From JAGQKC01 sp965223675 (lineage in GTDB: Bacteria > Nitrospirota > Nitrospiria > Nitrospirales > UBA8639), in NCBI GenBank assembly GCA_965223675.1, contig OZ245013.1:2542001-2606000 (forward strand): DNA of 64,000 nt, in the 5' to 3' direction. This document shows, piece after piece, positions 55,185 through 63,572 of this stretch. A model generated the notes under the pieces. The model ran no database searches, had not been told where the DNA came from, and saw nothing but the letters and a program-made list of their open reading frames with translations. The position numbers and the translations under genes were made by a program. The first letter of the stretch is position 1, and every line of letters starts with the position of its first letter.

Positions 55185-56897
55185 TCACCGATTAGGATTT
55201 CTCGGAAAGACGACATAGGGCAGTCGAGCGCCGCGAACGAGTAATTGATCAGCGCGAATTCCTTCTGGCGCTTCAAACCCCTCACTCCCTTTGGCTGCGA
55301 TCAGATCATCTTGATCAACACCGTCTCCCGAAACCCCGATGGCGCCCACATGCACGCCATTCTTGAATAGAGGAACGGATCCAGGGAATATCTGAAAACC
55401 ATTGGCAACGCGCGTCAAAGACGTACAGGGTGAGGCAGGAGTTATTGCCGCATTGGTTAAATTGATGGCATCCAATTGCAGTCCTGTATTAAAAGGGCTC
55501 CACTGACCAAGTGGCAAAGACAACGGGCCATGTGAAAACGACGAAGTCGCCCCAGGCGGGAAGATCGGTTGGCTCATGAACCCGCCTGCTCGATCCGTAA
55601 ACGCAAACTGGCCATCTAAGTTAATGCCTTCCGCAGCCAAGGCCGCCACATAGGTGGTGAGACCAGCAGCTGTAAGTTCGGTGCCAGCCTGCGAATGAGT
55701 AAAGAAATTCGCCGTTCGTGCTTTTTGTACAGACACATCAAATCCAAACAGTGGAGCATCGAGTGTTCTGAAGATCCCTAGGATCGTACCAGTGGTATCC
55801 ACGACGGTAATGTTAACCCGAGCCGGAGTTCCCAGTGGATTCCGAATCGCGGCGCGGGTGCGGTCAGCTTGTTGGGCAGCCTGGCCAAGAATCTGCGTGA
55901 CCTCGGCAGCCGTCAATCCCCCGTCCGTTCCTGCAATAAAAGGGAAGTTTGAGTCAACAAACCCTGAAACACCACCAACGGTCGATGCGGTAAACCCACT
56001 TGCCGGACTGGCGATTGGTGCAACACGTTCTGTGCCTGCAGCAGAAAACGTACTGTAAGGCGTAGAAGAAGAACTCGGGTTGGGGCCGACATTGGCAAAA
56101 GGAAAGGCAATACCATCGAGAAGAATTCGATCTGCTCGAATACCGTTTGGCGGCACGAACCCAACTGTCCCTGCCGATGCGATGATTTCTTCTAGGGGTT
56201 GATCATTGTCAGTGGGATCTTTATCGGCCGTATAAATCCCATCACCTTCAACGCCGATTCCACCTACGAGAACATTATTTTTGTAAAGAGGAAGCCCTCC
56301 GGGATCTGCAGACAAACCTAAAGGCAAATTACTCGTTAAGGCAGAGTGACTCGTACGGCTCACATCACTGCACAGCAATTGAGAAAACTGGACACCAAAC
56401 AAAGGCCCACCAACAGATGGAACGACTTGAGGGGGGAAATGTTCTTGGACGATGAAACTAGCCGTTCGAGTTGAAAATGCGTTCCCCTGACTACTCAGAA
56501 ACGCCCCAGTCCCAGCTTTAGAAACAGCAGCAAAAAAAGCAGAGTCGGTAAGGGTTTGTCCCTCTAATCCTCCTGATCCCCCGCCGGAAATCGTTGTCGT
56601 GGTTGGAGCGCTAGCCATCTGCAACACGCCAAGCCTCGTTCCTTCACGATCGACAACGGCAATTGTCACAGGGAGACCGAGGTCAGTTGCTTTCCTGGCC
56701 GCTTGCGCGATGATTTGTTGAACCTCAGCAGCGGTCAACGATTCAGAGCCAGCAGCTGAATCAGGTGCGGCACCGGTAGAGTTACTACTTTTTGAGCCAC
56801 AGGCTGTCAGTGCACCAAACACGCACATGCAGACAAGAAGTCGGGCGATGGACACTACCAAGGCATCGCGCTTCTGTTCCCAAAAATGCATGCACAT
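55185..56897 (-). CDS. Lipoprotein with two HbpS/GlcG-like (DUF336) domains
   Basis: This is a 570-residue protein from the ATG at 56897 (AGGAG 8 bases upstream); the upstream in-frame start lacks a site. The lipobox is VFGALTAC. Two domains each start with LTAAEV.QI..QAA.(K/Q), then a strand with I.VVD..GT.LG, the hallmark of the HbpS/GlcG fold. HbpS binds heme and iron in the extracytoplasmic space; GlcG-like proteins are otherwise poorly characterised. In this cluster a heme-sensing, heme-delivery or redox role is reasonable but not shown. It has no CxxCH motif. The middle is rich in Gly/Ser/Phe and contains GIRADRILLDGIAFPF and GIRADQLLVRGARLPY at equivalent positions. Confidence 0.82.
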   Translation of the reverse strand: MCMHFWEQKRDALVVSIARLLVCMCVFGALTACGSKSSNSTGAAPDSAAGSESLTAAEVQQIIAQAARKATDLGLPVTIAVVDREGTRLGVLQMASAPTTTTISGGGSGGLEGQTLTDSAFFAAVSKAGTGAFLSSQGNAFSTRTASFIVQEHFPPQVVPSVGGPLFGVQFSQLLCSDVSRTSHSALTSNLPLGLSADPGGLPLYKNNVLVGGIGVEGDGIYTADKDPTDNDQPLEEIIASAGTVGFVPPNGIRADRILLDGIAFPFANVGPNPSSSSTPYSTFSAAGTERVAPIASPASGFTASTVGGVSGFVDSNFPFIAGTDGGLTAAEVTQILGQAAQQADRTRAAIRNPLGTPARVNITVVDTTGTILGIFRTLDAPLFGFDVSVQKARTANFFTHSQAGTELTAAGLTTYVAALAAEGINLDGQFAFTDRAGGFMSQPIFPPGATSSFSHGPLSLPLGQWSPFNTGLQLDAINLTNAAITPASPCTSLTRVANGFQIFPGSVPLFKNGVHVGAIGVSGDGVDQDDLIAAKGSEGFEAPEGIRADQLLVRGARLPYVVFPRNPNR

Positions 56898-56965
56898 CTG
56901 GACTGCTCCTTTTGTATGAATGTATGAGCTTGATGAATACATTCCCCTTACAGGGGAGACTGCAA

Positions 56966-58792
56966 CTACATATTGTCTTGCCCAGGAACTTCCCTTTTCG
57001 TCATCTGTTGAACATGGCGTTTGGGGTGAAACTCATGGCACGTTTTGCACTGTGCTTGGGCCCCTCCTGTTTCTTTATGGCACTCGCGACAACGACTCAC
57101 CCCAGCTAACAACACATCTTTAGTCTCTCGACTTTTATGAACGTCCGCATGGCATCCGAAACAAACTTTTTCTGATGAAGATGTAATTTCTGGCAACTGA
57201 AATTGGGTGAGAGGTAATCCAAAATGTGCTGCATGATCAAATCGACTATAGGGTAGCCACCGATGAGGAACATTCACGTTCGCAATTTCAACGCTCGCAG
57301 AATACGGCACCTTAAAAAAAGTGTCAATCTTTTTTTTCTTTGGCCTCTCTCGTTGCTCCTTCGCCTTCCCTTCCGTACCACAATCATCACGAGATACCGG
57401 CAATGAAACAAGCTGTTTCTTCCCTGATTCCTCAAATTCCACCGCATGACACTTCAAACAGACTTTCCCTTGAGGTGGAAACAGTAATTTCGCCGCTCGT
57501 TCGACTCGTTCGTTCACGAAGAGTTTTTCCTCAACCGTGGCAGGGCGACCGGGTAACCGACGCATGCCTTGGGCTCGCTGTTTTTTTTCAGGTAAAGATT
57601 TAAAGTAGACATCTGCATAGATTTCATTCAACTTCTGACGAAGTTCGGAAAAAGACAATCCATGAGGAACCGTCTGATTCGGTAATTTGGGGTCAAACTC
57701 GAGCAAATGGCATTGTTTGCAGTGTCGTTCGTAGTTGATTGGCTGCATATACTGACCCTCTTGATCAGTCGTATGACAATCTTTGCACACTAAGGAATCA
57801 CTCGGGCGATCTTTAGGACGGCCGACTAGCGGTTCGAGGATCAGCCCAGGCGACAAATGACATTTATGATTGAGTTTCAGCCGAGCATCATCTTTGAGTT
57901 GGGATGTTTCCGAGAAACGGACCCGCGTAGGAGAATGACCGTCTTGCGTCTTTCGAGTGATGGCAAATTCAGGATGATCACTCGAAAAACCATGAATGTT
58001 CTTCACGACAGGAATCCGCGGGTCTTTCACTTTCAAGTCACCATGGCACTGCTCACATTGGTTATCATGAACCTCGACTAACGACAATTCATTCTTGTGT
58101 TCAAGGTGACAGGATGCACATTGTGGGACTGGAAATTGGGCTCGATCACCAAAATGAGATGGAGTCAGCTGTTCTCTTGGGTGACATCCCTGGCAAGTTT
58201 TATCAGGAACAAGATTCCACACAGCTTTCCAATTTGCGTGACATTTCTCACATTGCCCTGAAAATTTTTGATGTTTTATGGATACAGGCCCAGGGCTAAA
58301 AAGCTCTTCCTTCCCCACCCCTAGCGCACCCAATGAACCCACCAACACCAGAATGGAAAGCCAAATGGACAGAGATTTCCGAGTGAATCGACCTTGTGAG
58401 AGTTGAAGGGCTGAAAATAACTTTGATGAAGGCTCCGATTGATCATGTACTCGTTCCTCGACGGTCAACACCAACGAGTTCAATGGCTCAGGCTGTGATA
58501 CAACGAGTTCGTAATGATCAATTCCAATCCTGTCCCCATCGCGAAGTGCAGTGCTTTCATCAAGAGAATTCCCATTGACAAAGATGTTTCCACGCTTGGC
58601 GATACCCTTTAAAACATAGCGACCTTGAGGGTCCTTTTGAATCTCTGCGTGAAATTGAGAAACCGACAAAGATTCGAGACATACATCATTTGAAGGCCCA
58701 CGACCGATCCGAAGACGCTCTCCAAGAACCTCGATGGTCTCTGTCTGAACTTCTCCTCGCCGGGTAATTTGCCTAATGATCTGATACGACAT
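56966..58792 (-). CDS. FHA domain fused through one membrane helix to a periplasmic decaheme cytochrome c
   Basis: This is a 608-residue protein. The FHA domain (~22-100) has the key LRIGRGPSNDVCLE (GR at 30-31), SVSQFHAEI and FVNGNSL residues. A membrane helix (LSIWLSILVLVGSLGALGVG, ~141-160) puts the FHA domain in the cytoplasm and the rest in the periplasm. Ten CxxCH sites follow: CEKCH at 181, then CQGCH, CASCH, CEQCH, CKDCH, CKQCH, CLKCH, CFGCH, CRECH and CKTCH near the end. FHA binds phosphothreonine, so a cytoplasmic phosphoprotein could tether to or regulate this electron carrier. It lies 30 bases after the cytochrome b gene. Fusion is real: one frame, no internal start with a ribosome-binding site. 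Confidence 0.92.
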   Translation of the reverse strand: MSYQIIRQITRRGEVQTETIEVLGERLRIGRGPSNDVCLESLSVSQFHAEIQKDPQGRYVLKGIAKRGNIFVNGNSLDESTALRDGDRIGIDHYELVVSQPEPLNSLVLTVEERVHDQSEPSSKLFSALQLSQGRFTRKSLSIWLSILVLVGSLGALGVGKEELFSPGPVSIKHQKFSGQCEKCHANWKAVWNLVPDKTCQGCHPREQLTPSHFGDRAQFPVPQCASCHLEHKNELSLVEVHDNQCEQCHGDLKVKDPRIPVVKNIHGFSSDHPEFAITRKTQDGHSPTRVRFSETSQLKDDARLKLNHKCHLSPGLILEPLVGRPKDRPSDSLVCKDCHTTDQEGQYMQPINYERHCKQCHLLEFDPKLPNQTVPHGLSFSELRQKLNEIYADVYFKSLPEKKQRAQGMRRLPGRPATVEEKLFVNERVERAAKLLFPPQGKVCLKCHAVEFEESGKKQLVSLPVSRDDCGTEGKAKEQRERPKKKKIDTFFKVPYSASVEIANVNVPHRWLPYSRFDHAAHFGLPLTQFQLPEITSSSEKVCFGCHADVHKSRETKDVLLAGVSRCRECHKETGGAQAQCKTCHEFHPKRHVQQMTKREVPGQDNM

Positions 58793-58822
58793 GAAGCCTT
58801 AAATACCTGGGTGGAAGAACAT

Positions 58823-59665
58823 TTAGTAATAGAACACACTCCACACATGAATAATAATCGTCACCAACATGACCACCGAGATGGGAACATGGACGTATAA
58901 CCAGGCCTGCATGGCATTGCGAAGTCGCATTTGAGACAACAGGTGAATTTCTAATTGAGTTTTCTTTAAAAGCAGCTGCGAGAGCGATTGAAATGCTTGT
59001 TGGTCTTCGACTGGAACATTGGGAACATGTTTTGATAAGTGAGCTGATCTTCGCGCAATAAGATCCCCACCAATGCCGCGGAAGACCAGAGACCATCCCT
59101 TAGACTTTGTTTCTTTCAAGCTTGCGATCTCTTTCTGATACAGTGCCACGAGAGCATCGGAACGATCTTTGACGAGTGCGTACATTTCAGAGAACAGAAG
59201 GGTAATTTCTTGATCAATTTTGTCAGCTTGTAACTTGGTTTCATGTTTCGTTAACCGGACTGGAACCAGCTGATAGAGGACCACGCCCAGTACTCCGCTC
59301 AACACAACAATACTAAGGAGAACAAATGCCAAAGTATGCACGTCCCACCCAAATCGAAACCCGGCGTGCAGAGGAATCAAGAGCAAGGTCAATAGCCCTA
59401 AATACACATGGGCGCTGACCCAACCTTTCAGAGATCCTACCCCACTCGCATAAGATCGTTTTCTTATTCCCAGGTACATCAATACCAAAATGATGATGGT
59501 ACCGATGACTCCATACACAAGCCCGGTGTTACTCCCCCCGTAGGCCACAACCGTCGTGTCGTCGTAAAAGTAATACAGGCTCAGACCGACTGCACTCAGT
59601 AAACTGATCCATAACCATCGACGACCTCCATGATCGAGAAAGGTCGCTTCATTCCGAACTGTCAA
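58823..59665 (-). CDS. Five-helix membrane protein, probable diheme cytochrome b
   Basis: This 280-residue protein has five hydrophobic helices (~18-36, 46-66, 82-104, 110-134 and 258-280). Helix 3 (SAHVYLGLLTLLLIPLHAG) and helix 5 (VHVPISVVMLVTIIIHVW) each contain an H-X13-H pair; the four histidines could bind two b hemes across the membrane. A soluble coiled-coil loop (~140-245) lies between helices 4 and 5. It starts at a TTG (59665) overlapping the end of the flavoprotein gene by 17 bases, with GGGGG upstream. It probably moves electrons between the cytoplasmic FAD/FeS protein, quinone and periplasmic cytochromes. The histidine spacing is seen; heme binding is inferred. Confidence 0.75.
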   Translation of the reverse strand: MTVRNEATFLDHGGRRWLWISLLSAVGLSLYYFYDDTTVVAYGGSNTGLVYGVIGTIIILVLMYLGIRKRSYASGVGSLKGWVSAHVYLGLLTLLLIPLHAGFRFGWDVHTLAFVLLSIVVLSGVLGVVLYQLVPVRLTKHETKLQADKIDQEITLLFSEMYALVKDRSDALVALYQKEIASLKETKSKGWSLVFRGIGGDLIARRSAHLSKHVPNVPVEDQQAFQSLSQLLLKKTQLEIHLLSQMRLRNAMQAWLYVHVPISVVMLVTIIIHVWSVFYY

Positions 59666-62060
59666 TCGAGCCCCCTACCCCAAGTTTCTTGAAATAATTA
59701 TTCGGAAAGACACGAAAGGCCGCACCGGTTGGACAGATATTCACGCATGCCGGTCCGTGACCAACGTCTTTACACAAATCACATTTGATGGCGATGGATT
59801 GATTTTTATCTTCTTCCATACGTTCTCCTCCCCAACCCACCAAGGCTTTTAGCCGATCAAACGCTCCCAGTTCTTTGGCCTTGGTCCTATGGACCATGAA
59901 GATACTGTCGTACGGACAGTTGGTCGCGCAGTTTCCACACCCGATACAACGGTCTTGATGAATAAAGACTTCACCGTTGGGATCTCGCACAATGGCATCT
60001 CCTGGAGGACAGTCGGTCATACACATCGGATGCTCGCAATGCTGACAGGCAGTGGGGACAAGCAAATTGCCTACGATAGTTCCCTCAGTTCGATAGAGCC
60101 GGGTTTGCCCATTATGGGTATTGGCACAGGCATTTACACATTGATCGCAACGGACACAGGTGTTTTCATCGATGAATAGGACATCGGTTCCTTCAAACAC
60201 ACCCATATCCATTAAGCGGTTCACAAGATGTCCTTCATCCCTACTGGAGACGACCTGGTGCGACACCATCGTCTCTTGAATATTCTTGTTCAATTTTTGT
60301 CGAAATTTAGGATACCGATCCAAAATCGTTTTAAAATCTTTTTTCTTGATCCGGACCGCCTCACTCAGCTTTGTGGCCGTTATACTGATTTCATGCGTTG
60401 AACGCTCGGGGTCAAGGAGCGCGGCCTCTCCAAAATATTTTCCAACCGGAAGATGGTTGACAACTACTTCAGCGTCAGCAATTCCCATCTGTTTACTCAC
60501 TTTCATCGATCCACTTCGCACAAGATACAACGCATCCGCGGGGTCGCCTGCCTTAAAGACAACTTCTCCTTGCTTATAGGCACATGTTTTGGCGCGAGAT
60601 GCGAGCGACCGCAAAAATGTACGATCCGCTTGAGGAAGCAGATATAACTGAAGGGCTCTGAAACTAAAGCTTTGATCAATGGCCCGTTTCGCAGACATAT
60701 CACTATTCAATAAGCGTAGGACGGCTCTTCGTGGAATTTCCATAAGCACACAGTTGTCGATCGATTTGACCGTCTCAGCCCTTCTCTGTCCTGTGACTAA
60801 ACTCATTTCACCAACAAAATCTCCTGGCTCTAAGACTGCCGGTTTTTCACCCTCAGCCTGCGCTGTGCTTTTCACCTGCACGTGCCCACGAAGAATAATG
60901 TACAGGCTATCGGAATAGTCCTCTTCTCGATACACGAGCGTTTTAGGTTGCACGTCACGATAGACCGTTGAAGCCAACAACACTTCACGAATGGCTTGAT
61001 CCGAGACATCTCCCAGAAGGGGAACCAACGCTCGAAGCTCGGCCAAACGTTCATCCATGGTGCCATCAAATATTCCAAGCCGTTCATCCCGAAGAATGGG
61101 TTCTTCTACGGGCTCGATTTCATGGCCCAGAAGACGTTCCACAACATCATAGCCCTGATTCATGCCCTGCTTGATCAGGCCATACCCAGCCACCGAGCCA
61201 ATCATAAATAAGCCTGGGACGGTCGTTTCAAAGTGCTTGGTTAAGATTGGGGGAGCATTAGGATCAGTTGAAGCAAACTGAATTCCATTTTTTTCTAAGA
61301 ATGTTCTGGGCATTTCTGCTCCAAAACTCACAAAAATTAAATCAGCTTTGACTTTGAACGGTTGACTGTCCGGCTTAATCGCATTCCGAATATGTGCGTA
61401 CTGTTCTTCGACTTGAACAACCTCGGAAGAAAAAAACGCTCTAATTCGTTTCGACGAAATCTTCTCTTTGATCTGCCGGTCCAACGCATCCTTCAATCGA
61501 AAAAACTCATTCTTGCGATAGACCACACTCACTCGATTCTTTAGGGAAAGCGCCAACGCTTTTTCTATGGCGGCATCACCACCCCCCAACACAAGAATAT
61601 CTTCATTCACATAAATTGAAGGATCCACGAGTCTCGTTGACACGTGAGGCAAGGTCGCGCCCGGCGCATCTAACATCCTTGGGTTGCCCTGAACGCCGAT
61701 AGCCAAAATGACATGGGTGGCTGAATACTCCGCCTTAGAAGTCTTGACCGTAAACTGCGTGTCTGTTTTTTCAATGCTCCTGACTTCTTCTGCACAGTGA
61801 ACCGATAATCCGACATCAACAACCGTATTCTGCCAGCTTTCGAGTATCGGTTCTCGGACCCCGGCTTCAAAAGGCACATCACTGCGCAAGGGAATCATGG
61901 GCGGTTCGGCCATGACATATTTACCCTTTTGATAGTCGTAGACCAGCGTATTGGCGATCTCGCCCTTTTCGAGGACCAAGACAGACATATTATTCTTATG
62001 GGCATGACTGGCCGCGCTCAGTCCTGCCGGCCCTGCACCTATGACAATGAGGTCATACAT
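59649..62060 (-). CDS. Flavoprotein reductase fused to two cyclic-nucleotide-binding domains and a four-cluster ferredoxin domain
   Basis: This is an 803-residue cytoplasmic protein. Domains in order: FAD/NAD(P) oxidoreductase (~1-320; FAD motif VIGAGPAGLSAA, NAD(P) motif VLGGGDAAIEKA), resembling YpdA/thioredoxin-reductase folds but without a CxxC disulfide; two cNMP-binding domains (~360-465, GDFVGEMSLVTGQRRAETV; ~475-590, GKYFGEAALLDPERSTHEI); and a DmsB-like ferredoxin region (~630-795) with CVRCDQCVNAC, CQHCEHPMCMTDCP, CIGCGNCATNCP and CDLCKDVGHGPACVNICP, enough for four [4Fe-4S] clusters. It probably couples NAD(P)H to the membrane cytochrome b next door, tuned by a cyclic nucleotide or used as a docking fold. 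It follows the multiheme gene by 30 bases and overlaps the cytochrome b gene. Confidence 0.93.
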   Translation of the reverse strand: MYDLIVIGAGPAGLSAASHAHKNNMSVLVLEKGEIANTLVYDYQKGKYVMAEPPMIPLRSDVPFEAGVREPILESWQNTVVDVGLSVHCAEEVRSIEKTDTQFTVKTSKAEYSATHVILAIGVQGNPRMLDAPGATLPHVSTRLVDPSIYVNEDILVLGGGDAAIEKALALSLKNRVSVVYRKNEFFRLKDALDRQIKEKISSKRIRAFFSSEVVQVEEQYAHIRNAIKPDSQPFKVKADLIFVSFGAEMPRTFLEKNGIQFASTDPNAPPILTKHFETTVPGLFMIGSVAGYGLIKQGMNQGYDVVERLLGHEIEPVEEPILRDERLGIFDGTMDERLAELRALVPLLGDVSDQAIREVLLASTVYRDVQPKTLVYREEDYSDSLYIILRGHVQVKSTAQAEGEKPAVLEPGDFVGEMSLVTGQRRAETVKSIDNCVLMEIPRRAVLRLLNSDMSAKRAIDQSFSFRALQLYLLPQADRTFLRSLASRAKTCAYKQGEVVFKAGDPADALYLVRSGSMKVSKQMGIADAEVVVNHLPVGKYFGEAALLDPERSTHEISITATKLSEAVRIKKKDFKTILDRYPKFRQKLNKNIQETMVSHQVVSSRDEGHLVNRLMDMGVFEGTDVLFIDENTCVRCDQCVNACANTHNGQTRLYRTEGTIVGNLLVPTACQHCEHPMCMTDCPPGDAIVRDPNGEVFIHQDRCIGCGNCATNCPYDSIFMVHRTKAKELGAFDRLKALVGWGGERMEEDKNQSIAIKCDLCKDVGHGPACVNICPTGAAFRVFPNNYFKKLGVGGSIDSSE

Positions 62061-62090
62061 GACTCAACCTGTGGCTTACGACTATTCCCC

Positions 62091-63572
62091 TCATCCACTT
62101 GCCGTACTTGAGGCTGACGGCTCGGAAGCAAAGAGCTTTCGAAGCTTCTTGAAATGTTTAGAAAATTTCACCAGGTCAAACTGTCGACCACTTTCAATAT
62201 CGCCATACAGCAAATCTATGGATTCGTTAATCGATTTTCCATTTGACGGCTCCCCCGCCTCTGCCGTATACGCACTATACAAACTGGCCAAAGCCAGCAC
62301 AGCCTGCTCTGCAGATTGGAACCCCGCATTGGCAATCGTCTCTCCATCACCGGCAATTCGACGCATCACCGCCCACAACGATTTCTGGGTGAACGTGTAA
62401 CCTTGAACAATGGGAACCAACTCCGTGACCAACTGTTCCAATTTCTGTAAATTCTGCTCAAAGTCACTCATAGACGCCTTGGCTTTTCCTGATAATTGGT
62501 CATGAAACGTCGCGACAAGCTGATTCAACGTTTTGCCTTTTTCTGGCGCTATTTCGGAGATAAGATGCTGGTAGATCGAATAGCTGGCCGCGTTCCAAAT
62601 CAATCGTCCCGGTCTACCTTCGTAATCCCTGACCCGCCATCGTTGAATGGATTTTTCCTCTTCGGTCAACTCACGAAGATTGTCGACGACTTCATGATGA
62701 CAGGCATAACAATCGAAATGAATGAGATCTGGCCAGAGAACCGGTTGGGCCTTCCTCGACTCCGACAGTAACCGCAACTGATTCCGTAACGCGACAGCCT
62801 GCCCCATGGCCCACTGGTGCGCGCCGAGAAACGGAACCCGTGGTTCATCTCTGTGAGGAAACCAGTGTGAGGGCATGACACTGCTATACACATCGAGTTC
62901 AAACTTCAGACGTGGATGCCCTGCACCAATCAACTCATGGTCAACAATTTGGTTTTCATCATTGATTCCTAAATGGCAAGCCAAGCAACGTTCCGTTCGC
63001 TTTTCCATATTTTTTGTATCAAACATCCCGAGCTCCGCACCCTTTTCTTTCGTCCAATCCTTACGGGTATGAGGGCCAAGCCAGGCTTCTGAAGGACCAT
63101 GGCAGCCTTCACACGTGACCCCTTCAGTCAGATCAAATGTAGAACCTTGTTGCTCCTTCTTCGCATCAACAGCATGACACCCCAAACACCGAGGGCTAGA
63201 CTCCGGTTTGTCGATTCCCAGATTTTTGGCTATCCGTAAGGAGTCCGAATTCGTTAATACCTTATACGCGGTGGCATGATAATCTTTATCCAGCCAAATC
63301 CAATACTCATTCTGAGGAATGGAAAACTTTCCTTCAGGTCTTGTACGACGCGGTTTCGTACTGCCATGGCAATTGCTCCCATTGCAAGAGCCAGCTCCCA
63401 TGTATAAAAATTTGTCCAATGACTTATCTTTTGGAGATATGACAAGTTTCCCAGACTCCTGAGCGTGAGAATACGTTTCGAATGGTGATCCGTAGACCAT
63501 AATCATCATTAAGAACATGATGATGCCGATGCCACTAGGCATCAACCAACCAGCTCGTAAATATCTCTTCAT
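62091..63572 (-). CDS. Multiheme c-type cytochrome (4 CxxCH plus 1 CX4CH)
   Basis: This is a 493-residue protein from the ATG at 63572 (GGGGGG 6 bases upstream; an ATG two codons earlier is alternative). It has a signal or anchor helix (SGIGIIMFLMMIMVYG). Heme sites are SCNGSNCHG (CX4CH), CLGCH, CEGCH (with TCEGCHGPSEAWL), CLACH and CYACH. This is the cytochrome c554/c3-like arrangement, with the conserved GVTCEGCHGP and HELIGAGHPRLKFE segments. A helical C-terminal region (~350-490) is heme-free. First gene of the cluster, so its promoter should lie in 63573-64000. It is probably the soluble or anchored periplasmic electron carrier feeding or draining the conduit. Confidence 0.9.
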   Translation of the reverse strand: MKRYLRAGWLMPSGIGIIMFLMMIMVYGSPFETYSHAQESGKLVISPKDKSLDKFLYMGAGSCNGSNCHGSTKPRRTRPEGKFSIPQNEYWIWLDKDYHATAYKVLTNSDSLRIAKNLGIDKPESSPRCLGCHAVDAKKEQQGSTFDLTEGVTCEGCHGPSEAWLGPHTRKDWTKEKGAELGMFDTKNMEKRTERCLACHLGINDENQIVDHELIGAGHPRLKFELDVYSSVMPSHWFPHRDEPRVPFLGAHQWAMGQAVALRNQLRLLSESRKAQPVLWPDLIHFDCYACHHEVVDNLRELTEEEKSIQRWRVRDYEGRPGRLIWNAASYSIYQHLISEIAPEKGKTLNQLVATFHDQLSGKAKASMSDFEQNLQKLEQLVTELVPIVQGYTFTQKSLWAVMRRIAGDGETIANAGFQSAEQAVLALASLYSAYTAEAGEPSNGKSINESIDLLYGDIESGRQFDLVKFSKHFKKLRKLFASEPSASSTASG

